NCBI GenBank assembly: GCA_028872645.1
Contig: JAPKDK010000110.1
Location: 1-8,988 of the forward strand
Source of the DNA: Verrucomicrobiota bacterium
GTDB lineage: Bacteria; Verrucomicrobiota; Verrucomicrobiia; Limisphaerales; UBA1100
Reading direction: 5' to 3'
Length of the DNA stretch: 8,988 bases
This document shows, in pieces, positions 1 to 5,648 of this stretch (its first letter is position 1; each line of letters opens with the position of its first letter). A program made the translations under genes and the position numbers. The notes below the pieces were generated by a model. It did no database searches. It was not told where the DNA came from and saw only the letters and a list, made by a program, of their open reading frames with translations.

Positions 1-1
1 C

Positions 2-229
2 ATGTGGCGAAATAAACTCAGTGAAAAAAAAGCGCGTACTGTCATTTGCCTCACCCCTAAATATAGTGTATGGTTGGCATACTATAATAAAATATTTAAG
101 CGAGTCCGCTTCGACTGGAGCCACCCCATTGGTCATGCCCTTACTTTTTTCCTCGTGGACGGAGCTGATAAGAATGTTAAAAAAATGACCAACCAACATG
201 AATATTTATTAAAAACCCAACATCTGTAA
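2..229 (+). CDS. unrecognised short reading frame at window edge, possibly a C-terminal fragment
   Basis: An open frame of 75 codons runs from the window edge to a TAA stop. The ATG at position 2 is the first possible codon visible, so the true start may lie upstream and this may be only the end of a longer gene. The product is basic and has aromatic-rich stretches (WLAYYNKIFKRVRFDW, roughly residues 24-39) and a short hydrophobic patch (HALTFFLVDGA). I do not recognise the family. The DNA is AT-rich compared with the rest of the window, which makes chance open frames less long and codon bias harder to judge. There is no terminator after it. It could equally be non-coding. Confidence 0.3.
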   Translation: MWRNKLSEKKARTVICLTPKYSVWLAYYNKIFKRVRFDWSHPIGHALTFFLVDGADKNVKKMTNQHEYLLKTQHL

Positions 230-376
230 CTTTATAATGTTTACAATATACAATCTCGCCTCGAAATGTCACTTGACATATGGCCTAAATCCAATAGGTT
301 TTGCCGCTTCCTAACTGGAATTTTTAGTAAAAATACTCTTTAGAACCATAGAAAGCACAACCAAATACCTCAATAA
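230..376. other. AT-rich intergenic stretch upstream of the 218-residue gene
   Basis: This spacer is clearly AT-rich and carries no recognisable gene, tRNA or repeat. Its only notable item is a perfect TTGACA at 273-278, described as a candidate promoter. The start codon at 377 has no purine-rich Shine-Dalgarno sequence in front of it. Confidence 0.5.
273..300 (+). promoter_or_regulatory. candidate sigma-70-type promoter for the 377-1033 gene
   Basis: A perfect TTGACA (273-278) is followed after 16 bases by TAGGTT (295-300), which keeps only the first two bases and the last T of the TATAAT consensus. A start of transcription near 307 would give a leader of about 70 bases. The -35 is good and the -10 is weak, so this is a tentative call. 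Confidence 0.3.
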
Positions 377-1033
377 ATGAATAATAAAAAATGGACCATG
401 AGTTCCCTAACTCGCGATGACTGGGATTTTTCATGCTACAAAAAACTACCGAGCTCAGCAATCAGCCGCATTTACCTTTGGGAAATGGATCGCGATCTGG
501 GCAGCGGTAAAGGCCCGTTTGCCAAGGATGCAGCCAACAAAAAATGGCTGGCTTCCCTGAGCAAAGACAAAAACTACACCATACTGCCGAACGCCCCTGT
601 GGTGTCCAGCAGCGGCACCTCGCACAAAACCAGAGGCGGCGACGCCGTGGCGGCGAGCGGGAGCAACACGCTGCATGTGTTTCAGGTGAACTGGAACTGC
701 AGTCAGGCTGAACTCGTGGAGGCTTTCTCTGATTGGTTGGAGTTTGGACACGGTACTCCGTACACCACGTTTCCGACCAACACGCGCGGACGCCCACGCC
801 AGCAGTACACCATGCTTGAGAAATTGACCATCCACCGTTTCCACCAGGTGGGCTACTCCGGCGGGCCTAAGTTCTTCCGCGAGAATAAGAAAGATACGTT
901 CCGGCGTAACCTGAAGCGGATTAACTGGACTCTGGCGCAACGCGAAATGAACCTCCATTTCAAGCACCGCACCAAGGAGTTATCCCGCCTAAGCAAGGCG
1001 GCCGGCAAAAACTGGAAGAGCTTGCTCTACTAA
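377..1033 (+). CDS. uncharacterised basic protein, 218 aa
   Basis: A complete frame with a TAA stop and a strong intrinsic terminator 39 bases downstream. No signal peptide or membrane segment is visible, so a cytoplasmic protein is expected. Visible parts are an N-terminal Trp-Asp-Phe motif followed by an aromatic/acidic helix (residues 16-41, DWDF...IYLWEMDRD), a central segment VFQVNWNCSQAELVEAFSDW (101-120) that looks like a beta strand plus helix, and a strongly Lys/Arg-rich C-terminal third (150-218) suitable for nucleic-acid binding. From memory, uncharacterised accessory proteins of planctomycetes and verrucomicrobia share the 'WDFS ... xEYAR ... AFRxDW ... EAFxxWL' layout; I think this is a diverged member but cannot verify it. 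No Shine-Dalgarno precedes the ATG at 377; the Met at residue 8 is an alternative start with equally poor context. Function unknown. Confidence 0.65.
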   Translation: MNNKKWTMSSLTRDDWDFSCYKKLPSSAISRIYLWEMDRDLGSGKGPFAKDAANKKWLASLSKDKNYTILPNAPVVSSSGTSHKTRGGDAVAASGSNTLHVFQVNWNCSQAELVEAFSDWLEFGHGTPYTTFPTNTRGRPRQQYTMLEKLTIHRFHQVGYSGGPKFFRENKKDTFRRNLKRINWTLAQREMNLHFKHRTKELSRLSKAAGKNWKSLLY

Positions 1034-1071
1034 TCACACAAAACCCAACGCACACGCTTAAAGGTTTTAAG

Positions 1072-1099
1072 CCCCGCCCGATTTCGGGCGGGGTTTTTT
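1072..1099 (+). terminator. intrinsic terminator of the 377-1033 gene, possibly two-sided
   Basis: A 9-bp all-GC stem CCCCGCCCG (1072-1080) pairs with CGGGCGGGG (1085-1093) across the loop ATTT and is followed directly by six T (1094-1099). This is a textbook rho-independent terminator for the plus-strand gene. It also lies just past the end of the minus-strand gene (stop at 1109). Read in that direction the tail is only CTTAAAACC, so it would be a weak but possible terminator there. A second small inverted repeat, CTTAAA-GGT-TTTAAG (1057-1071), abuts it. Confidence 0.93.
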
Positions 1100-1108
1100 A
1101 GTGCCGGA

Positions 1109-1984
1109 TCATTCAATCTTGCGCGTCACTTTCACGCCTTGTTCATAAACTGATTCGCGGCGCTTGCTGCCTTGAGGGTAATACAAAACCAGCGCGCCCG
1201 TGCCCGTCGGCAATTCCGAAGCTACCTTGCCTCCAAGTTTCCACGAAGTAGCACGCACCAATCTGCCTCGCTGGAAAATGGCGTCCACCATCCGTTCTCC
1301 GTTGGGGTACCATTCCACAAAACGCCCGTTAATTTTCCCCTCTGAATAATCCGCCTCCATCAGCGGCGCACCGCCGGTGTACCACGACCGTATGAGCCCG
1401 TCGCGGTGGCCGTGGTTCATGCGGCCTTTGAACCTGATTCCATCGATGTAATAATCGTAGATACCGTGAAAGGGCTGGCCGGTGACGGTATCCATGTACA
1501 TACCCGAGGCGTGTTTCACCGGCGGCTCGGTAGGGGGTGGGGGCGGGGCGCTCTTCCCACCGGATGCGCTGGGGACTTGCACCCCATTGCGATAGGTTTT
1601 TTCACTCTCGCGGGTGCCGTCGGAGCGAAATAGAATGAGGGCGCCCGTGCCGTTCACCACGCGGCTGCCTTCGGTGCCGTCGGGTTTCCATGAGGTGCCG
1701 GAGATGATTTTCCCATCCTGCCATTCCGCCACGGCGCGGCGCTGGGTACGGCTGTACCATTCCTCAAACCGTCCGTGCTTGCGGCCGTTTTTGTAGCTAA
1801 ACACAAATTTTCGGCCTGTACTCGGATTGGTCATCGTGTTCTCGCCGGTATACGGCACGGGGTCGCCTTTCAAATATACCAACCCGCCGCGCATTTCCAA
1901 CTCGTTCAATGGTGACTTCGGTGTGGACTCACATCCTGCGCACAGGGCAACTGTCAGCACCATCAACTGGATGGTTCGATTCAT
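1109..1984 (-). CDS. MORN/YwqK-like repeat lipoprotein, 291 aa
   Basis: Last gene of the three-gene minus-strand operon. The start is fixed by a strong AGGAGG six bases before the ATG. Residues 1-17 form a lipoprotein signal peptide, with Cys18 in CAG|C as the likely lipidated residue (Cys at -3 is unusual). The rest is built of MORN_2-type units of the form 'NGxxxGxFxEWYxNGxxxxxxxxxxG', the kind often annotated as YwqK-family antitoxin. Two halves (about 71-137 and 220-287) align along their whole length: GRFEEWY/GRFVEWY, GTSWK/ATSWK, GTGALILF/GTGALVLY, YRNGVQV/YEQGVKV. A proline-rich linker (147-155) separates them. MORN-type repeats usually make a curved beta sheet for protein or lipid contact; an envelope scaffold or binding role is inferred. 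No toxin partner is visible, so the antitoxin label is unsupported. Confidence 0.82.
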   Translation of the reverse strand: MNRTIQLMVLTVALCAGCESTPKSPLNELEMRGGLVYLKGDPVPYTGENTMTNPSTGRKFVFSYKNGRKHGRFEEWYSRTQRRAVAEWQDGKIISGTSWKPDGTEGSRVVNGTGALILFRSDGTRESEKTYRNGVQVPSASGGKSAPPPPPTEPPVKHASGMYMDTVTGQPFHGIYDYYIDGIRFKGRMNHGHRDGLIRSWYTGGAPLMEADYSEGKINGRFVEWYPNGERMVDAIFQRGRLVRATSWKLGGKVASELPTGTGALVLYYPQGSKRRESVYEQGVKVTRKIE

Positions 1985-1990
1985 GTTATT

Positions 1991-1996
1991 CCTCCT
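1991..1996 (-). promoter_or_regulatory. strong ribosome binding site of the MORN-like lipoprotein gene
   Basis: AGGAGG lies six bases upstream of the ATG at 1984 and inside the 18-bp gap after the Sel1 gene. It fixes the start and indicates that the last cistron is well translated on its own, which contrasts with the poor sites in front of most other genes here. Confidence 0.85.
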
Positions 1997-2002
1997 TTTG
2001 GT

Positions 2003-4267
2003 TTACTGGTTATCCCCACGTTGTACATGGAGTTGGGGCAGCCAGGTGTTGGCTTTACCGATGGCGGTTTGGCGTTGTGCGGCTGTAAGTTTGGGAGACA
2101 ATGCCGATAACTGCCGGGCGGCAACCTCATGGCCACTCAAGGCGGCCTGACACAACCACACAAAGGCCTCCACCTCATCCGCATCAACCCCGTGGCCCGC
2201 GCGGCGCAGAACGGCAAAATTAAACTGGGCCTCCCTGTGCCCCTGCCAGGCGGCCAGCCGGAAACTGCGCGCAGCAGTTTCTGTGTTTTTCGGGACGCCC
2301 TGACCGGCCAACAGGCGCACACCCATTTCATTGAGCGCCCGGGGCTGACCGAGCTGTGCGGCGCGTTGGTACCATTTCACCGCCGCCGCTTCATCCGTCG
2401 GGGCCAGTTGCACGGCAAGGTTAAACATGCCGTCAGCATGGCCGCCCTTTGCGGCACGGGTGAAATATTTCCGGGCCGCAGCAGCATCGCGCGCGGCGCT
2501 TTCGCCAAGGAGCAGTTTCACGCCCAGTTGATTAGCCGCAGCGGAGTGACTCTGATCGGCGGCTTTTTTGTAGAGTTCAAAAGATTTTTTGTCATCAAGT
2601 GCCATGCCACGGCCCTGCTCGTGGCGAACCGCGAGTACGTATTGCGCGTCGGCGAAGCCGCGGTCCGCCGCACGCTGCACCCAGCGCAGGGCTTCCGGTT
2701 CATTTTTTTCGATGCCAAAGCCATAGATGAGGCAAGCGGCGTGTTGGAATAGTTCAGCAGGCAGGGCATCCTCAGGAGGCGCTCCGACTCCATTCGGCTT
2801 GCCAATGCGCACGGGCCAGCCGTCATTGAGGCGGGCGGAAAGCTGCCCATAGATTTCCAATGCGCTCTTGGCTGACTGACGATCTCTGGTAAACGATTGG
2901 TTATCCTCATCCCGATTAAATTCCGTGAGACGCGCAAGCCAGTTAAGCGCTAACCCGTGATCCTGCGGCACGCCGCGACCTCCTTGATAGATTTTGGATA
3001 ACGCCAGTTGCGCTTCCACGTTGTCGTTTTCCGCCGCGCGTTGGTACCACTTCACCGCCAGCGCCAGGTTGGGGTCAGTGCCTTCGCCGGCATCGTACAT
3101 CCCGGCCAGCTCGAATTGACCGCGGGCGTTGTCATTTTCCGCAGCGCGCCGGTGCCATTGAAAACGTTCCTTGAGGATAGCCGCTTTTTCCTCTTCGGTG
3201 TCGCCTTCATTTTTCAGGTTCAGTTTCAGGCGCAGGCCCACATTATTTTGGGAAACCGGATTACCCCTTTCGGCCGCGCGCCGGTAATGCTCGATCGCTT
3301 TGTCTGGATTAGCCGCCCCTTCGCCAGCGCGACCGTAGCCCAGCATCCAGCCAATATTATTGATCGCGCCGGAATTCCCCTTGGCCGCCGCCTTGCGATA
3401 CCACTCCATGGCCAGCGCATCATTGAGCGCCACTCCCTGCCCTTTGCTGTAGCGAGCACCGAGCATGAATTGCGCCTGGGCAAACCCTTGCTCCGCGATG
3501 GGTCGCTGCCAGCGGATGGCCTCTGCGTAGTCACGCCGCCCATGGCGATGACTGGCCCAGATGTTGCCCGCCACAAACATCGCCCGCACGTTTCCCTGCT
3601 CGCCCAGCGTCATCAACATGGGCAACATCTCGCGGTACAACTTGCGTGCCCGATCGCGATCTCGCCGCGCGCCGAGGCCGTCCCAGTATTGATCGGCCAT
3701 TTCCGACATAGAAAAGGGATCACCCGCCTTGGCCGCCTGTTCAAAAATTTTCAGCGCCGCGGCCTTATCCATCTCCAGCCCGCCCCAGCCGCGATAATGC
3801 AGCAACCCCAACGCGCGCGCTGCCGTGGCATTGCCTGACTTGACCAGCGCGGGCAGGCCGGGGGCGGCTTGTTTCAAGAATTCATTGCTCTTATTTTCAT
3901 CCGGCTCCACCCCGGTGCCAAAGCGATACATCAACCCCAGCCGGAACCGACCCAGTGCATGACCGGCAGCGGCGGATTTCTTGGCCCATTCAAACGCTCT
4001 AGACAAATTCACCGGCACGCCCTGTCCCCATTCCAGTAGTTCGCTCACTTCGTGTTGCGCCAGCGCATCGCCGGCCTCGGCCTGAGCCAACTCGGCCTTA
4101 TAGCGCGCGGCCAGTTTCGGAGCCGCCGCCTTGAGCTTGTCCGGCAACGCCATGCCGCGCGTGGGCGCACCAGCAGGAATAGGGGCATCTTGCGAAAACA
4201 GAGTTGCGGATAGGAATCCTGAAAGGCCAAAAATATATGCGAACCGCATGGCAAAAAGTGTAGCCAT
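2003..4267 (-). CDS. secreted Sel1-like repeat protein, 754 aa
   Basis: A hydrophobic N-terminus (about residues 8-24, ending LFSQDA) indicates a Sec signal peptide, so the protein is periplasmic or surface-exposed. The mature part is almost entirely Sel1-like repeats (36-residue helical pairs, a TPR relative) with the pattern 'GxxxAQxxLGxxYxxGxGVxxDxxxAxxWYxKAA'. I count about ten between 66 and 449 and six more between 504 and 700, plus a capping half-repeat (EAFVWLCQAALSGHE, then a helix to about 743). Residues 450-503 interrupt the array with a non-repeat linker. Sel1 arrays bind partner proteins and have no catalysis of their own; the partner is unknown. Met1 is chosen because AAGGA lies upstream, although at a long 14-base distance; Met7 would give a more compact signal peptide but has no ribosome site. 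It is 34 bp after the lipoprotein gene and 18 bp before the MORN-like gene, so co-transcription is likely. Confidence 0.9.
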   Translation of the reverse strand: MATLFAMRFAYIFGLSGFLSATLFSQDAPIPAGAPTRGMALPDKLKAAAPKLAARYKAELAQAEAGDALAQHEVSELLEWGQGVPVNLSRAFEWAKKSAAAGHALGRFRLGLMYRFGTGVEPDENKSNEFLKQAAPGLPALVKSGNATAARALGLLHYRGWGGLEMDKAAALKIFEQAAKAGDPFSMSEMADQYWDGLGARRDRDRARKLYREMLPMLMTLGEQGNVRAMFVAGNIWASHRHGRRDYAEAIRWQRPIAEQGFAQAQFMLGARYSKGQGVALNDALAMEWYRKAAAKGNSGAINNIGWMLGYGRAGEGAANPDKAIEHYRRAAERGNPVSQNNVGLRLKLNLKNEGDTEEEKAAILKERFQWHRRAAENDNARGQFELAGMYDAGEGTDPNLALAVKWYQRAAENDNVEAQLALSKIYQGGRGVPQDHGLALNWLARLTEFNRDEDNQSFTRDRQSAKSALEIYGQLSARLNDGWPVRIGKPNGVGAPPEDALPAELFQHAACLIYGFGIEKNEPEALRWVQRAADRGFADAQYVLAVRHEQGRGMALDDKKSFELYKKAADQSHSAAANQLGVKLLLGESAARDAAAARKYFTRAAKGGHADGMFNLAVQLAPTDEAAAVKWYQRAAQLGQPRALNEMGVRLLAGQGVPKNTETAARSFRLAAWQGHREAQFNFAVLRRAGHGVDADEVEAFVWLCQAALSGHEVAARQLSALSPKLTAAQRQTAIGKANTWLPQLHVQRGDNQ

Positions 4268-4301
4268 TCGCGCGCGATTTGTCCTTAAAAATATTAAGGA
4301 T

Positions 4302-4802
4302 TTATTCCCCGCGCCGACGCAGAAAAGTGGTGCGGTAATTGTGGTATTGGCGGGTCACCGGTTCATGGCGATCCACCCACTTGCCGGGGCGCTCGATGGT
4401 GGTGCCCTTGACCGTGAAGCGCTCGCCCGGCTCGTATTCGCGACGTTGTATCCATTCCTGTTCGCGCCGGTCGAATTCCCGGGAGTGCACCACCAGCTCC
4501 GCCCCCACCGCGCGCGCCTGATTTTTAAGTTGCCGATTGCCGGGGGAATGAGCTGTATTGAATTCCGATTCACCCAGAATTCCCCAACCGCCGCCGGTAT
4601 GCAAAGCCACCCGCTCCGCATGGCGACGCATCAGCGTTTGTTGAATCTCTGGCTCCCCGACCGGCACAGGCGAGTCGGTGGAAGTAATCAGCGGGAAATA
4701 ATTTTTCTCATATGGATTGCTCACCCAGCCATCCAGCACTGTACAACCGATCGAAACACCCAATCCTACCACCAAAACCCAAATATATTTCATGAGCCGC
4801 AT
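4302..4802 (-). CDS. small predicted lipoprotein, 166 aa
   Basis: First gene of the minus-strand operon. Residues 1-19 are a short basic start and hydrophobic core ending in SIG|C, so Cys20 is the likely lipidated residue and the mature protein is membrane-anchored. The mature region contains a segment of the form 'LGESEFN ... LKNQARAVGAELVVHSREF' (about 76-110). From memory, many uncharacterised bacterial lipoproteins share this 'IGxSxF ... AkxxGAdxVxxS' pattern, followed by a Tyr/Thr-rich tail; here the tail (111-166) is rich in Arg, Glu and Tyr. The role is unknown. Met1 is preferred over Met4 because GGAGA (4810-4814 on the complement) lies seven bases upstream. The 5' spacer holds a candidate promoter and two inverted repeats. 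Confidence 0.75.
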   Translation of the reverse strand: MRLMKYIWVLVVGLGVSIGCTVLDGWVSNPYEKNYFPLITSTDSPVPVGEPEIQQTLMRRHAERVALHTGGGWGILGESEFNTAHSPGNRQLKNQARAVGAELVVHSREFDRREQEWIQRREYEPGERFTVKGTTIERPGKWVDRHEPVTRQYHNYRTTFLRRRGE

Positions 4803-4838
4803 TATTCAATCTCCATTCAGATTTACCACGCACACGCA

Positions 4839-4860
4839 CTATCGCGCAATTGCAAGATAG
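4839..4860. repeat. 22-bp nested inverted repeat in the operon leader
   Basis: Arms CTATC (4839-4843) and GATAG (4856-4860) enclose the perfect octamer palindrome GCAATTGC (4846-4853), all sharing one centre. It abuts the 14-bp inverted repeat at 4860. As DNA it could be a second operator half-site; as RNA it would form only a modest hairpin ahead of the lipoprotein start. Confidence 0.35.
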
Positions 4861-4873
4861 TACGTAAACGTAC
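4860..4873. promoter_or_regulatory. 14-bp inverted repeat over the candidate -10, possible operator
   Basis: GTACGT-AA-ACGTAC has perfect 6-bp arms around a 2-base centre. Its position over the candidate -10 of the operon is where a repressor dimer would act. No regulator gene is present in the window, so the role is inferred from position and symmetry only. Confidence 0.35.
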
Positions 4874-4894
4874 CTTTTGGGTAATATTTGTCAA
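4867..4894 (-). promoter_or_regulatory. candidate promoter of the three-gene lipoprotein/Sel1 operon
   Basis: On the minus strand a perfect TTGACA (4894-4889) is followed after 16 bases by TACGTT (4872-4867), a half-matching -10. Transcription would begin near 4860, leaving a leader of about 60 bases with a GGAGA ribosome site. The -10 lies inside the inverted repeat at 4860-4873. The -35 is perfect but the -10 is mediocre. Confidence 0.4.
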
Positions 4895-4910
4895 TGTCGG
4901 CTTCTTAATG

Positions 4911-4930
4911 TTATGCACAAGTTATTCACA
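4911..4930 (+). promoter_or_regulatory. two DnaA-box-like nonamers in tandem
   Basis: TTATGCACA (4911-4919) and TTATTCACA (4922-4930) both match the relaxed DnaA box TTWTNCACA exactly, differ from TTATCCACA at one base each, and lie in the same orientation 11 bp start to start, about one helical turn. They are upstream of the candidate promoter of the lipoprotein/Sel1 operon. Only two are seen and no replication gene is nearby, so an origin is unlikely; DnaA-mediated regulation or chance are the alternatives. Confidence 0.35.
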
Positions 4931-4947
4931 TCCTAAAAGAAAGAGGC

Positions 4948-5014
4948 CGCCAACGGGGAGGGGTATGGGGTATCCCGCTGGCGACCAGAGGCGGATGGGG
5001 GACATCCGCGGGGG
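4948..5014. repeat. G-rich double-hairpin element, candidate dispersed repeat and terminator
   Basis: Two stems lie side by side. The first has arms CGCCAACGGG (4948-4957) and CCCGCTGGCG (4974-4983), with one A-C mismatch on the plus strand that becomes a G-U pair on the minus strand. The second is a perfect 7-bp stem GCGGATG (4991-4997) / CATCCGC (5003-5009) with the loop GGGGA. The plus strand has five runs of 4-5 G (4955-4958, 4960-4963, 4967-4970, 4997-5001, 5010-5014). Read on the minus strand, the first hairpin is followed by GCCTCTTTCTTTT, a reasonable U-rich tail, so it may terminate the GNAT transcript. The compact, GC-rich, non-coding make-up also resembles REP-type dispersed intergenic elements. 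Confidence 0.45.
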
Positions 5015-5028
5015 AGGTTGTTAACAGT

Positions 5029-5060
5029 GCGGCGACTAATTGTCAATAAGTAGTCGCGGC
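5029..5060. repeat. stem-loop immediately after the GNAT stop codon
   Basis: GCGGCGACTA (5029-5038) and TAGTCGCGGC (5051-5060) pair at nine of ten positions across a 12-base loop, three bases past the stop of the minus-strand GNAT gene. No T-run follows on that strand, so it is not a classical terminator; it may protect the 3' end of the transcript or belong to the adjoining G-rich element. Confidence 0.4.
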
Positions 5061-5063
5061 TAA

Positions 5064-5561
5064 TTACGCGGTCTGCGCCAGTTTTTTCAACGGCTCTCCG
5101 CTTATGCGGAATGATTGCCAATCACTCAATTGTTCCGCGCCGAGAGTTTCATAAAAATCTGCCGCCGATTGGTTCCAATCCAGCGCCACCCATTCAAAGC
5201 GCGGGCAATTACGTTCCACGGCTATGTTCGCAAGGTGCGCCAGAATTTTCCGACCGATGCCGTGGCGGCGGTATTCGGGTTTCACGAACAGATCCTCAAG
5301 ATACAATCCGGCTCGACCGGTGAAGGTGGAGTAGTTGTGGAAATAAATGGCAAACGCCGCCGGCTCGCCGCGCCATTCGCCGATAAGCCCCTCCACGGCG
5401 GCCTGGCGGTTTTCACCGAAAAGCGTTTCGCGCACTGTCGCCTCGGTGGCCTCCACTTGATCCGCCATTTTTTCGAACTCGGCAATGGCACGAATAAATT
5501 CCAGCAACAACGCGGAATCCTCCACTGTGGCGGGTCGAATTTTCAAATCGGTTTCAAGCAC
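5064..5561 (-). CDS. GNAT N-acetyltransferase, spermidine/thialysine acetyltransferase-like, 165 aa
   Basis: A complete GNAT-fold enzyme that transfers acetyl from acetyl-CoA to an amine. It follows the diamine/thialysine acetyltransferase layout (human SAT1 and SAT2) along its full length: KIRPAT near the N-terminus, IAEFEKMADQV (26-36), STFTGRAGLYLEDLFV (78-93), the acetyl-CoA pyrophosphate loop YRRHGIG (97-103), VALDWNQSAADFY (125-137) and ETLGAEQL. Glu89 lies where SAT1 has its YLED acidic substrate residues, and Tyr137 matches the proposed general-acid Tyr of that family. Length is typical. The likely substrate is a small polyamine or a lysine analogue; specificity cannot be read from sequence. 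The start is GTG; an in-frame stop only four codons upstream excludes an earlier start, and there is no Shine-Dalgarno. No signal peptide: cytoplasmic. Confidence 0.9.
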   Translation of the reverse strand: MLETDLKIRPATVEDSALLLEFIRAIAEFEKMADQVEATEATVRETLFGENRQAAVEGLIGEWRGEPAAFAIYFHNYSTFTGRAGLYLEDLFVKPEYRRHGIGRKILAHLANIAVERNCPRFEWVALDWNQSAADFYETLGAEQLSDWQSFRISGEPLKKLAQTA

Positions 5562-5562
5562 G

Positions 5563-5581
5563 CGGCACTTTTACCGTGCCG
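5563..5581. promoter_or_regulatory. inverted repeat over the GNAT -10 region
   Basis: CGGCAC (5563-5568) and GTGCCG (5576-5581) form a perfect 6-bp inverted repeat around a 7-base centre. It covers the candidate -10 of the GNAT gene one base upstream of its start codon, and lies in the 87-bp divergent spacer shared with the pilin-VWA gene. An operator or a weak hairpin are both possible. Confidence 0.35.
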
Positions 5582-5595
5582 AGAGCGAATGTCAA
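5568..5595 (-). promoter_or_regulatory. candidate promoter of the GNAT gene, possibly leaderless
   Basis: On the minus strand a perfect TTGACA (5595-5590) is followed after 16 bases by TAAAAG (5573-5568), with four of six -10 matches. The usual spacing would place the first transcribed base on the G of the GTG start at 5561, which would explain the missing ribosome site. Confidence 0.4.
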
Positions 5596-5648
5596 CGACC
5601 GCATTTTGCGCTTGGCCATGGCGCGTGAAGGCGTTTCAATGTCCGCTC

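Noticed and set aside
83..88. TATAAT hexamer
   Set aside because: It lies within an open frame, with no -35-like hexamer at a suitable distance, in AT-rich DNA where such matches are common.
455..967. 170-codon minus-strand open frame opposite the 218-residue protein
   Set aside because: The plus-strand frame has a matching terminator and plausible helix and strand pattern; the minus-strand frame has no termination or ribosome signal. It cannot be wholly excluded because neither product is recognised.
1109..1984. Toxin-antitoxin module based on the YwqK-like protein
   Set aside because: The protein is a lipoprotein in an operon with a Sel1 protein and another lipoprotein; no toxin-like gene is adjacent.
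2129..2752. 207-codon plus-strand open frame within the Sel1 gene
   Set aside because: Antisense shadow with no recognisable motif or ribosome site.
3008..3838. 276-codon plus-strand open frame within the Sel1 gene
   Set aside because: Antisense to regular Sel1 repeats; its pseudo-repeats mirror those of the real gene.
4131..5024. Long plus-strand open frame opposite the Sel1 start and the small lipoprotein
   Set aside because: It is antisense to two supported genes and runs across the promoter and hairpin spacer; its sequence has no coherent domain and is rich in Arg, His and Pro, as expected for a GC-rich shadow.
4839..5060. Chromosome replication origin
   Set aside because: Only two DnaA-like boxes were found, with no clear AT-rich unwinding tract in the usual arrangement and no dnaA, dnaN or parAB genes nearby.
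5115..5648. In-frame extension of the pilin-VWA gene upstream, antisense to the GNAT gene
   Set aside because: The extension would put a prepilin leader in the middle of a protein and overlap a well-supported GNAT gene on the other strand; the leader defines the start at 5649.
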